A DNA stretch of 64,000 bases from Hoplostethus atlanticus (taxonomy: Eukaryota; Chordata; Actinopteri; Trachichthyiformes; Trachichthyidae): assembly GCA_034670405.1 (NCBI GenBank), contig JAXDDX010000002.1:2698001-2762000 (forward strand), written 5' to 3'. Both the position numbers and the translations under genes were made by a program. Within the stretch, counting starts at the first letter, position 1; each line of letters begins with the position of its first letter. The notes under the pieces were generated by a model. The model was given only the letters and a program-made list of their open reading frames with translations, was not told where the DNA came from and searched no databases. Positions 1 through 10,439 of this stretch are shown piece after piece.

Positions 1-419
1 CAGCACTTAATTTGTCTCCCAGAAGTGAAACCTGATAAGCCATCCTGCTATAGTGGCGTCACATCATTAAAATTGCGATATCTTAAGCCCCATATTATCC
101 ACATTTCCCTGTTAGCTAGCATCATATAATTGATAGTATCAGAAACCTTGGGACCTCTACTATCATTCAAAATTTTGTTACCAGCATGTGAGCAGAGCCT
201 GGCTTTACTAATCGGATTAAGAACCTTGTGGAGGGTCTGATGGCGATTAAGTACAGTGTTAGTGACACCAACCGCATTTCTGAGGCAAATGGCAAGAGAA
301 TGGCATAGTCTACAGAATCAAACAGAGCAACAGTTTTTAACGCCATAGTTGTATCTAAAAGGATTACGACAGAATTCCCCAGTATCAGCTGCTAAAAGAA
401 GGTCATATATAACCGGGAA

Positions 420-436
420 GGGGGGGGGGGGGGGGG
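420..436. repeat. Poly-G run, 17 bp
   Basis: An uninterrupted run of 17 G in presumed dock5 intron 1. Such runs can form G-quadruplex structures and are prone to length error in sequencing. Confidence 0.9.
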
Positions 437-880
437 TGTTTGTACTGTGGAGTGCTCCATACCTCCCTGGAATTTATGAAAAATGTTTCTACTCATAACA
501 GCAACTAAGAAGTTATTACTTTTTCTAGAACCTAAGATAAAGTCAGTGTGAGGATCCAAGTTTGATTATAGCCAGCCAAGATATGTTGAGAATGAGGATC
601 TGGTTCACACCTATTTTGCTAGTCAGAGGATTAGCTGAATGCTAGGCACAACCTCAGTATCCCCAGGGATCCCGGGGTGTTCTTCATGTGAACCAGGAAA
701 CACATTTGTGTGAAAGCAATAAAAGTTTGATTTCAGCTTCTGGACTGCACTGCAGTGTTGAGTCAGTCTAGTAACTACCCAACCTGCACTGACTACCGAG
801 TCATTACAGCACATGAGAATGGGGCGCCTCATATACAGTTGTGCTGATTTACCTTGAGGGCGTGGAGGCCTACATGATAG

Positions 881-921
881 CATGCGCGCGCACAGCGCGC
901 GCGCACACACACACACACACA
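881..921. repeat. Alternating purine-pyrimidine (CG)n/(CA)n tract
   Basis: About 40 bp of almost perfect purine-pyrimidine alternation: two CG-rich blocks, one break around 894-895, then a (CA)n run. The composition is that of a Z-DNA-prone microsatellite. Confidence 0.85.
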
Positions 922-1546
922 GCTCCTCTATACAAGCCTTAATGAAGCAATGTTCCAACTTAACAGTTATGAGGAAATTAAAAAAGTTGAATAGGCCAAC
1001 TCATTAACAACAACAACATAAATCCTATGTAGCCACAGCCCGTTAAAAATCGACACACCTTAGTACATTCAAGTTATACTCTCCAAGTTACAAGTTATAG
1101 TATGTCCATGGCAGCCCCAGGGGTTCTTGAGGGGGCTTCCAGGGCCCCCAGCAAAATAAGAATTAATTTAATGCCCCCGTTAGATAATTCAACAAAATGT
1201 AACCCAATGATAGAATGTATAAGTATGAGTGTTATGTTCATTGGGTAGTTGGTTTCACTGTCACATCTACCAAATCTTTTCATAGGTGGTTCCCTGGGAG
1301 AAAATCTTATCAGATGGGTGTCTAATGCGGATCTATTTCGCGGTCCTTCACATGAAAAACTGTAGGAAGCCCTGCTGGGTTGTAGCGTTTATCCCCCGTG
1401 TATCAACAACAAAGTGGCAGCAAACTTGCCTTGCAACTTTTCTACGCCACCAGAGTCCCTTTTCCCTTGAGGTTAGTAAAGTTGCAGAGAGCACGGCGAG
1501 GTTTCACATAGCAAAATAACACACAGAGAGGGTTCAGAAAACTTAC

Positions 1547-1589
1547 CGACGCCGTACTTCTCTTTTTTAGTTGGGATCCAACGGGTCAT
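1547..1589 (-). CDS. dock5: Dedicator of cytokinesis 5, coding exon 1 (partial gene)
   Basis: On the minus strand an ATG at 1589-1587 opens 14 codons reading MTRWIPTKKEKYGV, followed by one base of the next codon and a consensus donor (GTAAGT) at 1546-1541. DOCK1/2/5 proteins all start with this short motif just before an N-terminal SH3 domain. From memory, human DOCK5 begins MARWIPTKRQKYGVA, whereas DOCK1 has WVPTK and an extra Glu, so DOCK5 fits best. DOCK5 lies beside NEFL on human chromosome 8p21, and here the next gene is nefl, which supports the call. The product is a large DHR2-domain exchange factor that activates Rac with ELMO at the membrane. Only this exon is in the window; the rest lies left of position 1. 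The start rests on the motif, since only 43 coding bases are visible. Confidence 0.75.
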
Positions 1590-1850
1590 TGCGGGAGAGG
1601 GAAATGTAGCTGGGTGAATAAATAAATAAATATTTACAATCGCTAAACAAGGACGGGCGGTGCACTGTTGCTCGTCCCGAAGCCTACAGTTCCGCCATCA
1701 TGACTTAGAAACAGGGGGAGGGGAGGGGAGGGGAGGGAGAACAAGGCTGGGAGAGGAGGGAGAGGCGTGGATCAGAGGTCACCACACTCTCTCATGTCAA
1801 GGAAAAACACTGAAACAGATCCACTTTACACCACGGACCCCCGTTTGATA
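1590..1850 (-). promoter_or_regulatory. Probable dock5 5' UTR and promoter region
   Basis: This is the region immediately upstream of the dock5 start codon on the minus strand. It is more GC-rich than its surroundings (for example GGGCGG at 1655-1660) and contains a purine-rich G tract at 1713-1760. No TATA box is obvious. A TSS cannot be placed from sequence alone. Confidence 0.4.
1713..1760. repeat. G-rich purine tract (GGGGA)n
   Basis: Tandem GGGGA units followed by further G/A-only sequence. It has four or more G runs of at least four bases, so a G-quadruplex or triplex (H-DNA) form is plausible. It lies about 125-170 bp upstream of the dock5 start codon. Confidence 0.75.
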
Positions 1851-3477
1851 AAGATTTCGTCCCCACGAGACGGCCTGAGAGACGAGTTTGTGTTGTTGTT
1901 AGATGTCATTTAGTGCATGTTTGTGTACTGTAGGCGGGGAGGTAACAAAGCTCTGCTCCAGTCATCCTCGTATTGTAGATCCTCTTATCAAATACTAGTG
2001 GCATTAAACTATTCCTTTTTTTGCTGGAAAGCCCTGTCCAGCTCTTTGGGAACCACTGTAGTAGACAATGTGACAAGCTAGAGCAGAATAATTAATTGAA
2101 TCCAAAGCTATAAATTACTGATATAGTATAAATAATTAATTCCAAGGGTATTGTTTTTAATTAAAATTTTAATTGATTTGCAAACACAACTCCAGGCTGC
2201 TGCTCTCTGAGATCCTATTCTGAGTGAACGGACTAAGCCCACTGGAGAAGTTTATATGGGGTTATTGATCATGTCTTGAAAGTGACTGATGTGTGACTGA
2301 GCGAGGCTATTTCATAAAAGGAACAAGGTTAACTGTTCAAAATATAAAAATGGCATACTGATAAGAGAAGTCTACCCAAAATGATTGTGTTCAACTTGAA
2401 TGTGTTAGTCACTGGGGCTAGTGGCATTATCATTTCAATTGGTGATTAAATGTCGAAGGCTATAATTAACTTTCTGTTCTATTGTTATGGGTGTCTGGTC
2501 AGTATATCACAAATGATGATCACCAGTCTCCTTACTTGCCCAATGAAGCAATTTACAGCTGCTGGCTGAGACCTGGTATCCCACTTAGCCTTTTGTCTGC
2601 CCATCATGTGTTTTATCTGGTGCCACTGGTCAGCCAAATGGTGCTGTCAATAATGGTCAGTCACCCAATTCTTTTGTTGTTCCCTTTGACAGATTGAGCG
2701 CTATTGTTTTTCTTTTGTGTTGCATCAGTTTTGATGCGGCTGCTTGAAATCAAAGCTTGTGGAGAATTAGTACTAGCACATGGTTGGTGGTCAGTCAAAT
2801 AGAAAGCTATTATTGAATGTAATTATTTTGCAAAGGACAACGCAATACCATGAACATATGATTATTCCAAAAATAGCATGCTAAGAGCCTCTTTAGTGAC
2901 CACAACTAATAGCAAGGTTGCAAAAAAATGCCACTAATGTGCCTTTAGATAATGTCACTCTTAATTGCCACAAAAGATATAATCAAAGGACTGAAATATT
3001 TGACAGTCATATGTAGAATTTTCAAAGTTATGATTTAATTGTTTGGACATGATTATTGTGACCTATTTCTGGTAAAATATAGGTGCTTATTTAGGCTTTG
3101 AATTCATTGTAGGAGGCTGCAAGTCTGCAGATGTCCATTTCACCGCTGAGTGTCCTTATTGCATAGGAAATCTCTCTTAGATTTCATGTCAGATGACAAG
3201 AGTTACTTTTAGGTCATCAAGAGGGGAAAAAACAAAACAATCAAATCTGCAAAAAGGAATACAATATTGCCATCATCTGACTGCTTTGTGCTATTGCATA
3301 CTATACGTTGTTATTTCTTGACGGCGCCTCAACATTTTATTACATTTTGTACCGACATAGAATTTTAAATTTGCCTATATGCAACAGCTTACACCTCCTG
3401 CCTCAGTTCAACTACAGACTCTTTAAAGATAAATGACTTAGCTGGTGAGGGGAGCATGAGATTTATTAGCCACCAAA

Positions 3478-3481
<4 letters not shown>

Positions 3482-3527
<46 letters not shown>
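3482..3527. repeat. (GT)n microsatellite
   Basis: An uninterrupted GT dinucleotide run of 46 bp (23 units). Confidence 0.95.
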
Positions 3528-3528
<1 letters not shown>

Positions 3529-4322
3529 GAACTCAAGAGTTCATCTAGAATTGAACGTCGTCAGGCTGAGTCTTAGCAGAAACTCCCCATTCCCCTCATG
3601 CTCTAATTTAGACTTGGGTTGTGTTACATCTTGTCTCATGAAAACCCTCTGACTAGGTGCAGCATTCCAGTGCTGATGCTTATAGTTGCTTATAGGCCTA
3701 TAGTTGATTTATGGCCGAACCATGTGCAGATGTGTGAGGCTGAAACAGAAACTGGTGTGTGGATGTAATGCCTGAATGACTGAATGTAAAGACCAATTAC
3801 TCTCACTTTCTGGTTACAAGTGAACAAGTGTGTTGTGATAGTGGCCTGTCATTGTTATTGTAGATAAAAAAAAAAGAGAAATGAGGCTTGTCTTGAAACA
3901 AGGGTTTTCCTCTGTCTGTTTACTTTGCCTAGGGGCTTTTGTGCTTGTCCTCAGACAGAGACATATAATAAATGAACATTAACACCTTAGCGTCAAATAC
4001 AGTTCTTAGTTATAGTATTCATAAATGTATTCCCTGACCACCAACGGATCAGCAGGAGACTGAATGGCAGGGCTCTAAATACTGATCGAGGCGTCCAGTT
4101 CTTGAGACAGAAAGCAGACAAAAGGGCTTAATGGATTTAAGGGTCGACTGCCAGGATTGCATTATGCCAAAAGTAAATGGAAATACTGCCTGCTAAATGA
4201 GGGCCTCAGCATCAACCTGCCTGTCTAGCAGCGGAAGCCGGTAATAGACCTGTCACTGCAACGCAGGCTGGAGGTCACTGCACATGTAAGAGCACTCCAC
4301 ATCCACTGGGGCAGAAGGTGAT

Positions 4323-4565
4323 GTGCGGGCGGCTTTCGGTGCAGGGTCGTCCAAATCGTTCTACTCTCCTGGTTTACAGCACCTTATGTTTACCTACACG
4401 GTATGTTTGTCTTGCATTGTCCTCTGGCACCGTATGTATGCAAGGTTCCTTTGTCCCTGTACAATGTGCAACAATGTAAGTTGTCAATATGTTTCTGCAC
4501 TAAGGCCACCACGACAAATGCTCGTACATGTATTCAACTTAATAAAATGATTCTGATTCTTGTTA
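4323..4565 (+). mobile_element. Possible L2-like LINE 3' tail or related retroelement fragment
   Basis: The segment ends in an AATAAAATGATTCTGATTCT-type tail, resembling the tandem GATTCT-like 3' ends of fish L2-clade LINEs and the SINEs that share them. It has no recognisable coding remnant. The family assignment is by resemblance only. Confidence 0.3.
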
Positions 4566-6046
4566 TGATGTTAGAGAGCTACAGATTTGCATTATTGTTT
4601 TGCATTTAACTTTTTGTGTCTCTCCCTCACCTCAGGACATGATATAGGTTGGCCATTGTTTGATGTCCTGGGAGGAAAGGTTGCACATACAGCCCTGCCA
4701 GAAGAAATATACTTAGATGATAATGGTACAGATAATGGTACAGAACACACGCAAAGCTAGACATATACACATTTACTCATATATTCACACATGTAACATC
4801 TCATTTGCAGGTTTTCATGCAGAAGAAAGGATGTGCCCTGGGGCTCCCTCATTTATTTCCATTTGACTCAGTGATGCATCCTTTGCACGTCTCCAGTGGC
4901 AAACCCAGTCCAGTGAGCTTGGATAGGAGGATGAAAGGTCATCTGAAAAGTGTATGCTCCATGTGCAGTAGAAACAGGCATCTATTTTTAGAGAGGGCAG
5001 ATTAAATGAAATGGGCACCACTGTCTTTTCTTCCAGGCCATTGTGAAGGCTCATTTGATGGTTTTTAATTGGGTGAGAAGGATTCCCAGAGATCAGCAGA
5101 GGGAGCCACAACTCTTATCTAACACTTCCTTTCTTTGTGGAGACAAAAGTTGGCTGTGTCACGAACACAAAGGCGGACAACAGCGTGACAACCCTCGCTG
5201 TCTGGAGGGGAGCGGGACGCCCACCTATCTGTCTGGACCCATAATCAGGACGACGACTACTTCTCCCAAGGTGACAGCATCATATTTCCAGACATACGGG
5301 AAGCATCAACTCTGTGATTCTACTCTCCCAATATATTAATATTTATTTGTCCCACACAGGTACTTCGTTCTGCAGCTATAGTGTATGGACAGATAATATC
5401 TGGTTCCCTAGTATCACAGGACCCCTGCACGCTGCAACATTTCACTACCAGCATTAGCTTAGTTATCTGTTCAAAGGTTATCAGGTGGGCCAAAGTAAAA
5501 GACCAACTACTAATTGTTGTGGTGGGTACTCTGGTTCACAGCTTAGTAGTGTGACTTTCAGCCAAACCATAATAATGAATGTAAAATGTTAGGAATACAC
5601 AAATGCCAATAGGAAAATCAGCCATATTTTCTTAATCCCTATAAGACACATCTAAATCAAAACAGCTGTAACATCATTGTCCTTTTTAGGTGTGGGGATT
5701 TAATTTGTCAAGCCATGACGTACAATAGCCCAAATGTTTTGTTGACATTTCGACTATTTTTGATGCAAAAGATCATCCCAAAGGAAACAAAGATGCTACC
5801 TACATCTTCTGCTAACCCCTTCAATACTCTGGTTTTCATCAAAGCATTGTACTTTTGGGAGGTCTCACTGGGAGGCAGTCATGGGCCTCCCTCTGACATA
5901 TTATATGCCCACAAAAGGGGGAGAGATTTATATACCAGTGACAGAAACTCAGATGAAACTCAATATGTGAAAGTTGAAATGTAATAAAAATAATCCACCC
6001 TTCCTCTGATATGCTTTGCTTACAGTGGGTCTGCGTCCTGAGGCAT

Positions 6047-6054
6047 CCCCCCCC

Positions 6055-6093
<39 letters not shown>
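6047..6093. repeat. Poly-C run plus (CA)n microsatellite
   Basis: Eleven C followed directly by a (CA)n run of about 36 bp. Confidence 0.95.
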
Positions 6094-6096
<3 letters not shown>

Positions 6097-6584
6097 TGCC
6101 TATGAACACCTGAGGCAATGTCTCTATAGCCTACTGGTACGTTCTGTGATTTCTATTGCAAAAAGCCCTATCATGACTTCAGCGTTCTGCCTCTTGGTTT
6201 GTATCTGTCACAATCAATCAAGAGTATACCAGCATTATAATCAGTATGAACAACAGGATTGCTATCTCTTTCAGTTGATACTGTGGTGCAGATGTAAGTG
6301 TATGCTCAAGAGTAGCCTAATTCATTCCAAATAAGAAATTACAATGATTAAATTGAGTGCTCCCTTGGATTGGCTCTACCCTTTTTGTAGCAAGACGAGG
6401 GCTAGAGGGAGGAGGATAATAGTCTAGCTCTGGGTGGGGTAAACTGAGGACAGAAGGAGACAGCAGCATTGCACATATTTTGAGGCGTTGCCTTTTTTTT
6501 GACACATACAAGATAGGTTGTGCCAAGATGCGTGTGTACATATTAAAAATATAAGATGCATTAAGATGCACTCCATATCAACTC

Positions 6585-6619
6585 TGTGTGAGTGTGTGTG
6601 TGTTTGTGTGTGTGTGTGT
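6585..6619. repeat. Imperfect (TG)n microsatellite
   Basis: A TG repeat with two interruptions, about 35 bp. Confidence 0.85.
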
Positions 6620-6756
6620 TGAGGGGTTAGGGGGTTCATTTGCGTGCCATAGGGATTGTATCTCTGCAGATGCCTGAAGGAAGCCCCTCTCTCCACCTCT
6701 TTGCTGGGTAGAAATCTGTCCTCTGTCAAGGTTTAGTGCAGTGAGATATTTCTTTG

Positions 6757-6757
<1 letters not shown>

Positions 6758-6797
<40 letters not shown>
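6758..6797. repeat. (CT)n microsatellite
   Basis: A 40-bp uninterrupted CT run. Confidence 0.95.
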
Positions 6798-6802
<5 letters not shown>

Positions 6803-7656
6803 CAGGTTTCTTCCTCTCTTTCTCCTCTCTAATGAAATTGCTCTCTCCCGCTGTCCTCCATCAGCTGACACTTGGCCAGTTTCTTTGGTGCAGCAGACTA
6901 GCTGAGTCATAAAGGTTTCAGTGGGCCCTGATTTATGAACAGTGATGTGGATGAGGGTGAGGCAGCAGGAAAAACACTGGTGTCAGCTCACTGATCACAC
7001 AGTGACTATAGGCATAACGGGACAGAGATTACCTGCTGACTAATGCGATAAAGGCAAACACAGCACAGTAATTCTGCCTCCACCACTAGGTTTTTGATTT
7101 AGTCAGTTCAACACAAATCTGATGGGGCTGCATGGACAGTTAATGCTGTAAAGGCAAGGGGTAATATTTTTCTAGATTTATTATTAATCACTTGCTTGAT
7201 AAAATGCTGCTCTTTCAGAGTAGTTGTCTACAGTGTAGAAAGATTGGGTTGGAAATTGCATCTTTTTGCTGAAAGAACTCAAAACGGCTCAAACTTGCTC
7301 ATTTTCCTGGTTTTGCTGCAGCCCTCCCTCCTAGAAAATTGTGGACTGGCTTGTCAAGATGGATAGAACCAAAGGCTATTTGGCTGCCGTTGACATCCTT
7401 TCTCCATTAACCCCCATTAAAATTCTGGCAAGAGGAGCATTTTGCACAAAAATATCAGCCCCAGGCTAATGAGCTAGTACAAATGTCTATCCCTGCTTGT
7501 CAAAGTGAGACAGAGAGCTAGGACATTGACTATCATTTAATGTTAATGGATTTATTTATGCTTAATGTTTCATTCGACAGTTCATTGCCGTTATCAGTGT
7601 TGAGAAATATGAATAAAACAGCCTCAAGACAGCTTTAGGTTAACATTCTTCAAGGC

Positions 7657-7662
7657 TTTATT
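7657..7662 (-). terminator. Candidate nefl polyadenylation signal
   Basis: TTTATT on the plus strand reads AATAAA on the minus strand, about 400 bp beyond the nefl stop codon. Another copy lies at about 7857-7862, so either could serve. The choice cannot be made from sequence. Confidence 0.4.
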
Positions 7663-8064
7663 GGAGTTCAATGCAGCACACCATAGATGGGTTTTGAATA
7701 AGGCATTTTAAACTGGGTATTGCACATACTTGCAGTCTTATAGGCATATTTTGGTGACAGCACAGCACACAGGTATTTGCAAACAAAGCAGAATTTGTTC
7801 TTCCGGACATTTCTCACATCCTGTCTTGTAAATCATTGTCTTTCATTAATTAGCTTGTTTATTGTTTGTCGTCTTTGCTGGTACAGTATGCATGCGTGCG
7901 TACATGCTCTGGCTCACTCACAAGTTCATCGTACACAGGAAATGTTCACCATGTTGTGATTTTTTAGAGATTTTCATTTGGCTTGTACTGGATGAACATC
8001 TGTGTATATAGAGCACCGAAGAAGACATCCCTTCAGATTCAATGCTATTTGGCATTAAGTCACT

Positions 8065-10331
8065 CTAAACATTTTCATCCTTTGCTTTTCCATTTTTCTC
8101 TTCAGCCTCTGCCACCTCTACTTCTTTGCTTTCTTCCTCTTGTTTCTCATCTCCTGCATCATCCCCTTCCTCTTTTTGATCAGCTTCCTCCTCTTCGTCT
8201 GGTTGGCTCTCCTCTCCTCCTTCCTCCCCATCTTCTTTTTCTCCTTCTTGCGCCTCACCCTCTTCATTTGCATCATCATCTGGGGATGGAAAGGATACAA
8301 GTTAGAATTAAGTGCTACTACACAAAAACTCCAATATAAATACCAACCAAACATCAGAATATCAATCAAACTGAAGTATGACACTAACCACCATCTGCTT
8401 TTTCCTCTCCCTCTTGCTCTCCTTCTCCCTGTTTTTCCTCCTGTTCCTCTTCCACCTCCTCCTTCTCTTCACTGTGCACTTCCTCTTCCTCCTCCTCTTG
8501 GGGAGGGCTGGCCTCTGCCTGCTGTGCTTGGCTAGCAGATATTGTATCCTCTGTGCAGAGCGATGAAACATGCAAGCGGGAGCTGAGTAGATAGGAGGCT
8601 GCAGAGCTCAGCTGAGACTGCATGGAGAACCGAGGCCATCTATAGGACGGGGCACTATACAGGGCTTGGGAGTAAGCAGTGATAGACCCTGGTCCTCCCA
8701 CATTAAAACGGTTCTCTTCCCCTTCAAGCAGCTTCCTAACATGGATTAAGATAGATATGATAAGAAAATTAGATGGTTAATTTGTGGTGTTAGTGGCATT
8801 CAGTCAAAGTCTTTATACAATGACAGTACAATATTCAAAACATAGGCATGACAGATCTTTTTTTATTATATAGGACATTGACCTATAAGCTGCAATCTCA
8901 ATATCCAAAGCCATCTTCACATTCAGTAGGTCCTGATATTCTTTCAAGTAGCGAGCCATGTCATTCTTGTTTGCCCTCAACTCATCCTCCAGTTGACTTA
9001 TTGTATCCTGTAGAGAAACAATAAATTGGTGTGTTAGTGGGAGATCGTGATACTGCATGCATGTCAACTAATCAAACATCTTTGGGTATCATTAGCAGGT
9101 AGCACTCTAATTTACAGTCAGATTACAAGTGAAACTGATCTGTATTGTCAAGAGGTGTAGAAATCTATTAAAATCTCTTATTTTCATCATGGAGATGCAT
9201 TTGCAGGCCAATGTTTAAATGCAAACTTTTCCTTTATTTCAATGCCTGTCAGGCTCTTACCTGCAGTGCTGAGATCTCAGCACTCTGTTTCTCCTCCACT
9301 TCCTGCAGTTGGTTCTCCAGAGCTTGGTTCATCTCACGGCAGGCTTCAATCTCCAGGGTCCTGGCACTGAGCAGCTGGCGGTACTCTCCAGCCTCATCTT
9401 TGGCATTACGTACATTGTTTGTATTGCGAGCAGTGTCTACTGTCATTACATTCATCTTGCTGCAGAACCATTCTTCAGCTGACTGGAGGTTACGTTGTGC
9501 CAGTTTCTCATACTGGACTCGAATGTCGCGGAGAGCAGTGGATAGGTCAGGTTTAGCCACCTCCATCTCCACTGACACCTCGGCACCGTACTGTACCTGG
9601 GCCTGCAGTTCTGCTATCTCACTCTCATGGAGACGCTTCAGGAAGGCCAGCTCATCCAACAGGGATCCAACTCTTTTCTCAAGCTCAGCCTGGCAGAGTG
9701 CAGCCTCATCTGCCTCCTTCCTGGCATCCATGAGCCTACCTTCCACCTCCTCCCTGGCAAGCACTTCCTCCTCATAGCGCCCTTGCAGGTTCTGTAGCAC
9801 TTCCTCCATCTGGTCTCTGTGGTTCTGGGCTGCCTGCTTCTCATGACGGGCCTCTTCCACGGCAGCACGGAGCTGGCGGATCTCATGCTCATACAGGCCC
9901 TGGAGGTTAGATGGCTCCACATACCTCTGCCTGAGGATCAGGAGTTCAGTCTCCAGCAACTTGTTCTGCTGCTCCAGTTCATGGACTCGCTCAATGAAGC
10001 TGGCAAAGCGGTCATTCAGGTCCTGGAGCTCAGCTTTCTCCTGGGTCCTTAAAACTTTGAACTCAGAGCTGACCTGCGTTGCCTGGTTAAGGTCTAGTTC
10101 AGTGGTAGCTGCAGACACTGGAGCAGAAAGCAGCATGGAGGAGCTGGAGATAGCTCGGCTGTGTGTTGGATAGCTTCTGCGTGATGACCCATAGGAAGTT
10201 AGTGGGGCAGAACGGCTGGAATATACAGACTTGGATCCTATTCCTCCACTAGCTCCATATCCTGCGCTGCGCACCACCACTTTCCTCTTGTAAGAGGAAG
10301 GGAAATAAGGATCATAGCCAATGGAAGTCAT
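8065..10331 (-). CDS. nefl: Neurofilament light polypeptide (type IV intermediate filament)
   Basis: Four minus-strand exons join in frame: 10331-9261, 9007-8883, 8735-8389 and 8279-8065, giving 585 residues (human NEFL is 543). The protein has a Ser/Tyr/Arg-rich head (about 1-95). The rod opens with the helix-initiation motif around [20 protein letters not shown] (105-124) and closes with the helix-termination motif [20 protein letters not shown] before KLLEGEE (about 380-406). A Glu/Lys/Asp-rich tail (about 407-585) follows, ending KAKDENV. The four-exon layout, with exon 1 ending in coil 2 and a short exon 2 ending at the AAYR codon, is the NEFL arrangement. NF-L is the obligate core subunit of neuronal 10-nm filaments and sets axon calibre. 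Teleosts can keep two nefl copies and I cannot say which this is. The start is the first ATG, about 75 bp downstream of a TATA box. All splice sites are GT-AG and the frame is unbroken. Confidence 0.93.
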
Positions 10332-10407
10332 GACTTAAGAGACAGGCTGCTGTATGCCTAAGAATGTAGCTGGGTTGACTGCACAGGGGAATCTGCATTA
10401 CTCTGGC

Positions 10408-10437
10408 TTTTATAGTGCCAGTAATGACTGTGACGCA
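10408..10437 (-). promoter_or_regulatory. nefl core promoter: TATA box and CRE-like site
   Basis: On the minus strand, CTATAAAAG (10415-10407) lies about 76-84 bp upstream of the nefl ATG. About 15-20 bp further upstream is TGCGTCAC (10437-10430), one base from a cAMP-response/AP-1-type element. A TATA box that close to the ATG implies a short 5' UTR of roughly 45-55 nt. The motifs are seen directly; use is inferred. Confidence 0.6.
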
Positions 10438-10439
10438 AG

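Larger units (their letters stand above)
1..1546. other. Presumed intron 1 of dock5, no exon seen
   Basis: This stretch lies downstream of the dock5 exon 1 donor on the minus strand, so it is presumably intron 1. I looked for the expected second exon (the start of the SH3 domain, with a Y-N-Y core) on the minus strand and did not find it. It holds a 17-bp G run at 420-436 and a CG/CA alternating tract at about 881-921. The open frames here are short and lack family signature or codon pattern. Confidence 0.5.
1851..7650. other. dock5-nefl intergenic region
   Basis: About 5.8 kb without a gene I can support on either strand. It is largely AT-rich, notably 2085-2180, where TAATTA/TTAATT motifs recur. 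It contains microsatellites at 3482-3527, 6047-6093, 6585-6619 and 6758-6797, and a possible LINE tail near 4323-4565. Open frames here are short, often microsatellite-driven, and show no family signature. nefl regulatory elements could lie here, but I cannot single one out. Confidence 0.6.

Noticed and set aside
8140-8571. Plus- and minus-strand open frames over the nefl tail, including a hydrophobic Leu/Phe-rich plus-strand frame
   Set aside because: They are shadows of the Glu/Lys-rich minus-strand coding region. The antisense of GAA/GAG codons reads as Phe/Leu/Ser, which mimics a membrane protein.
9211-9777. 188-codon plus-strand open frame antisense to nefl exon 1
   Set aside because: Ser/Ala-rich composition with no family signature, fully explained by the opposite-strand coiled-coil codons.
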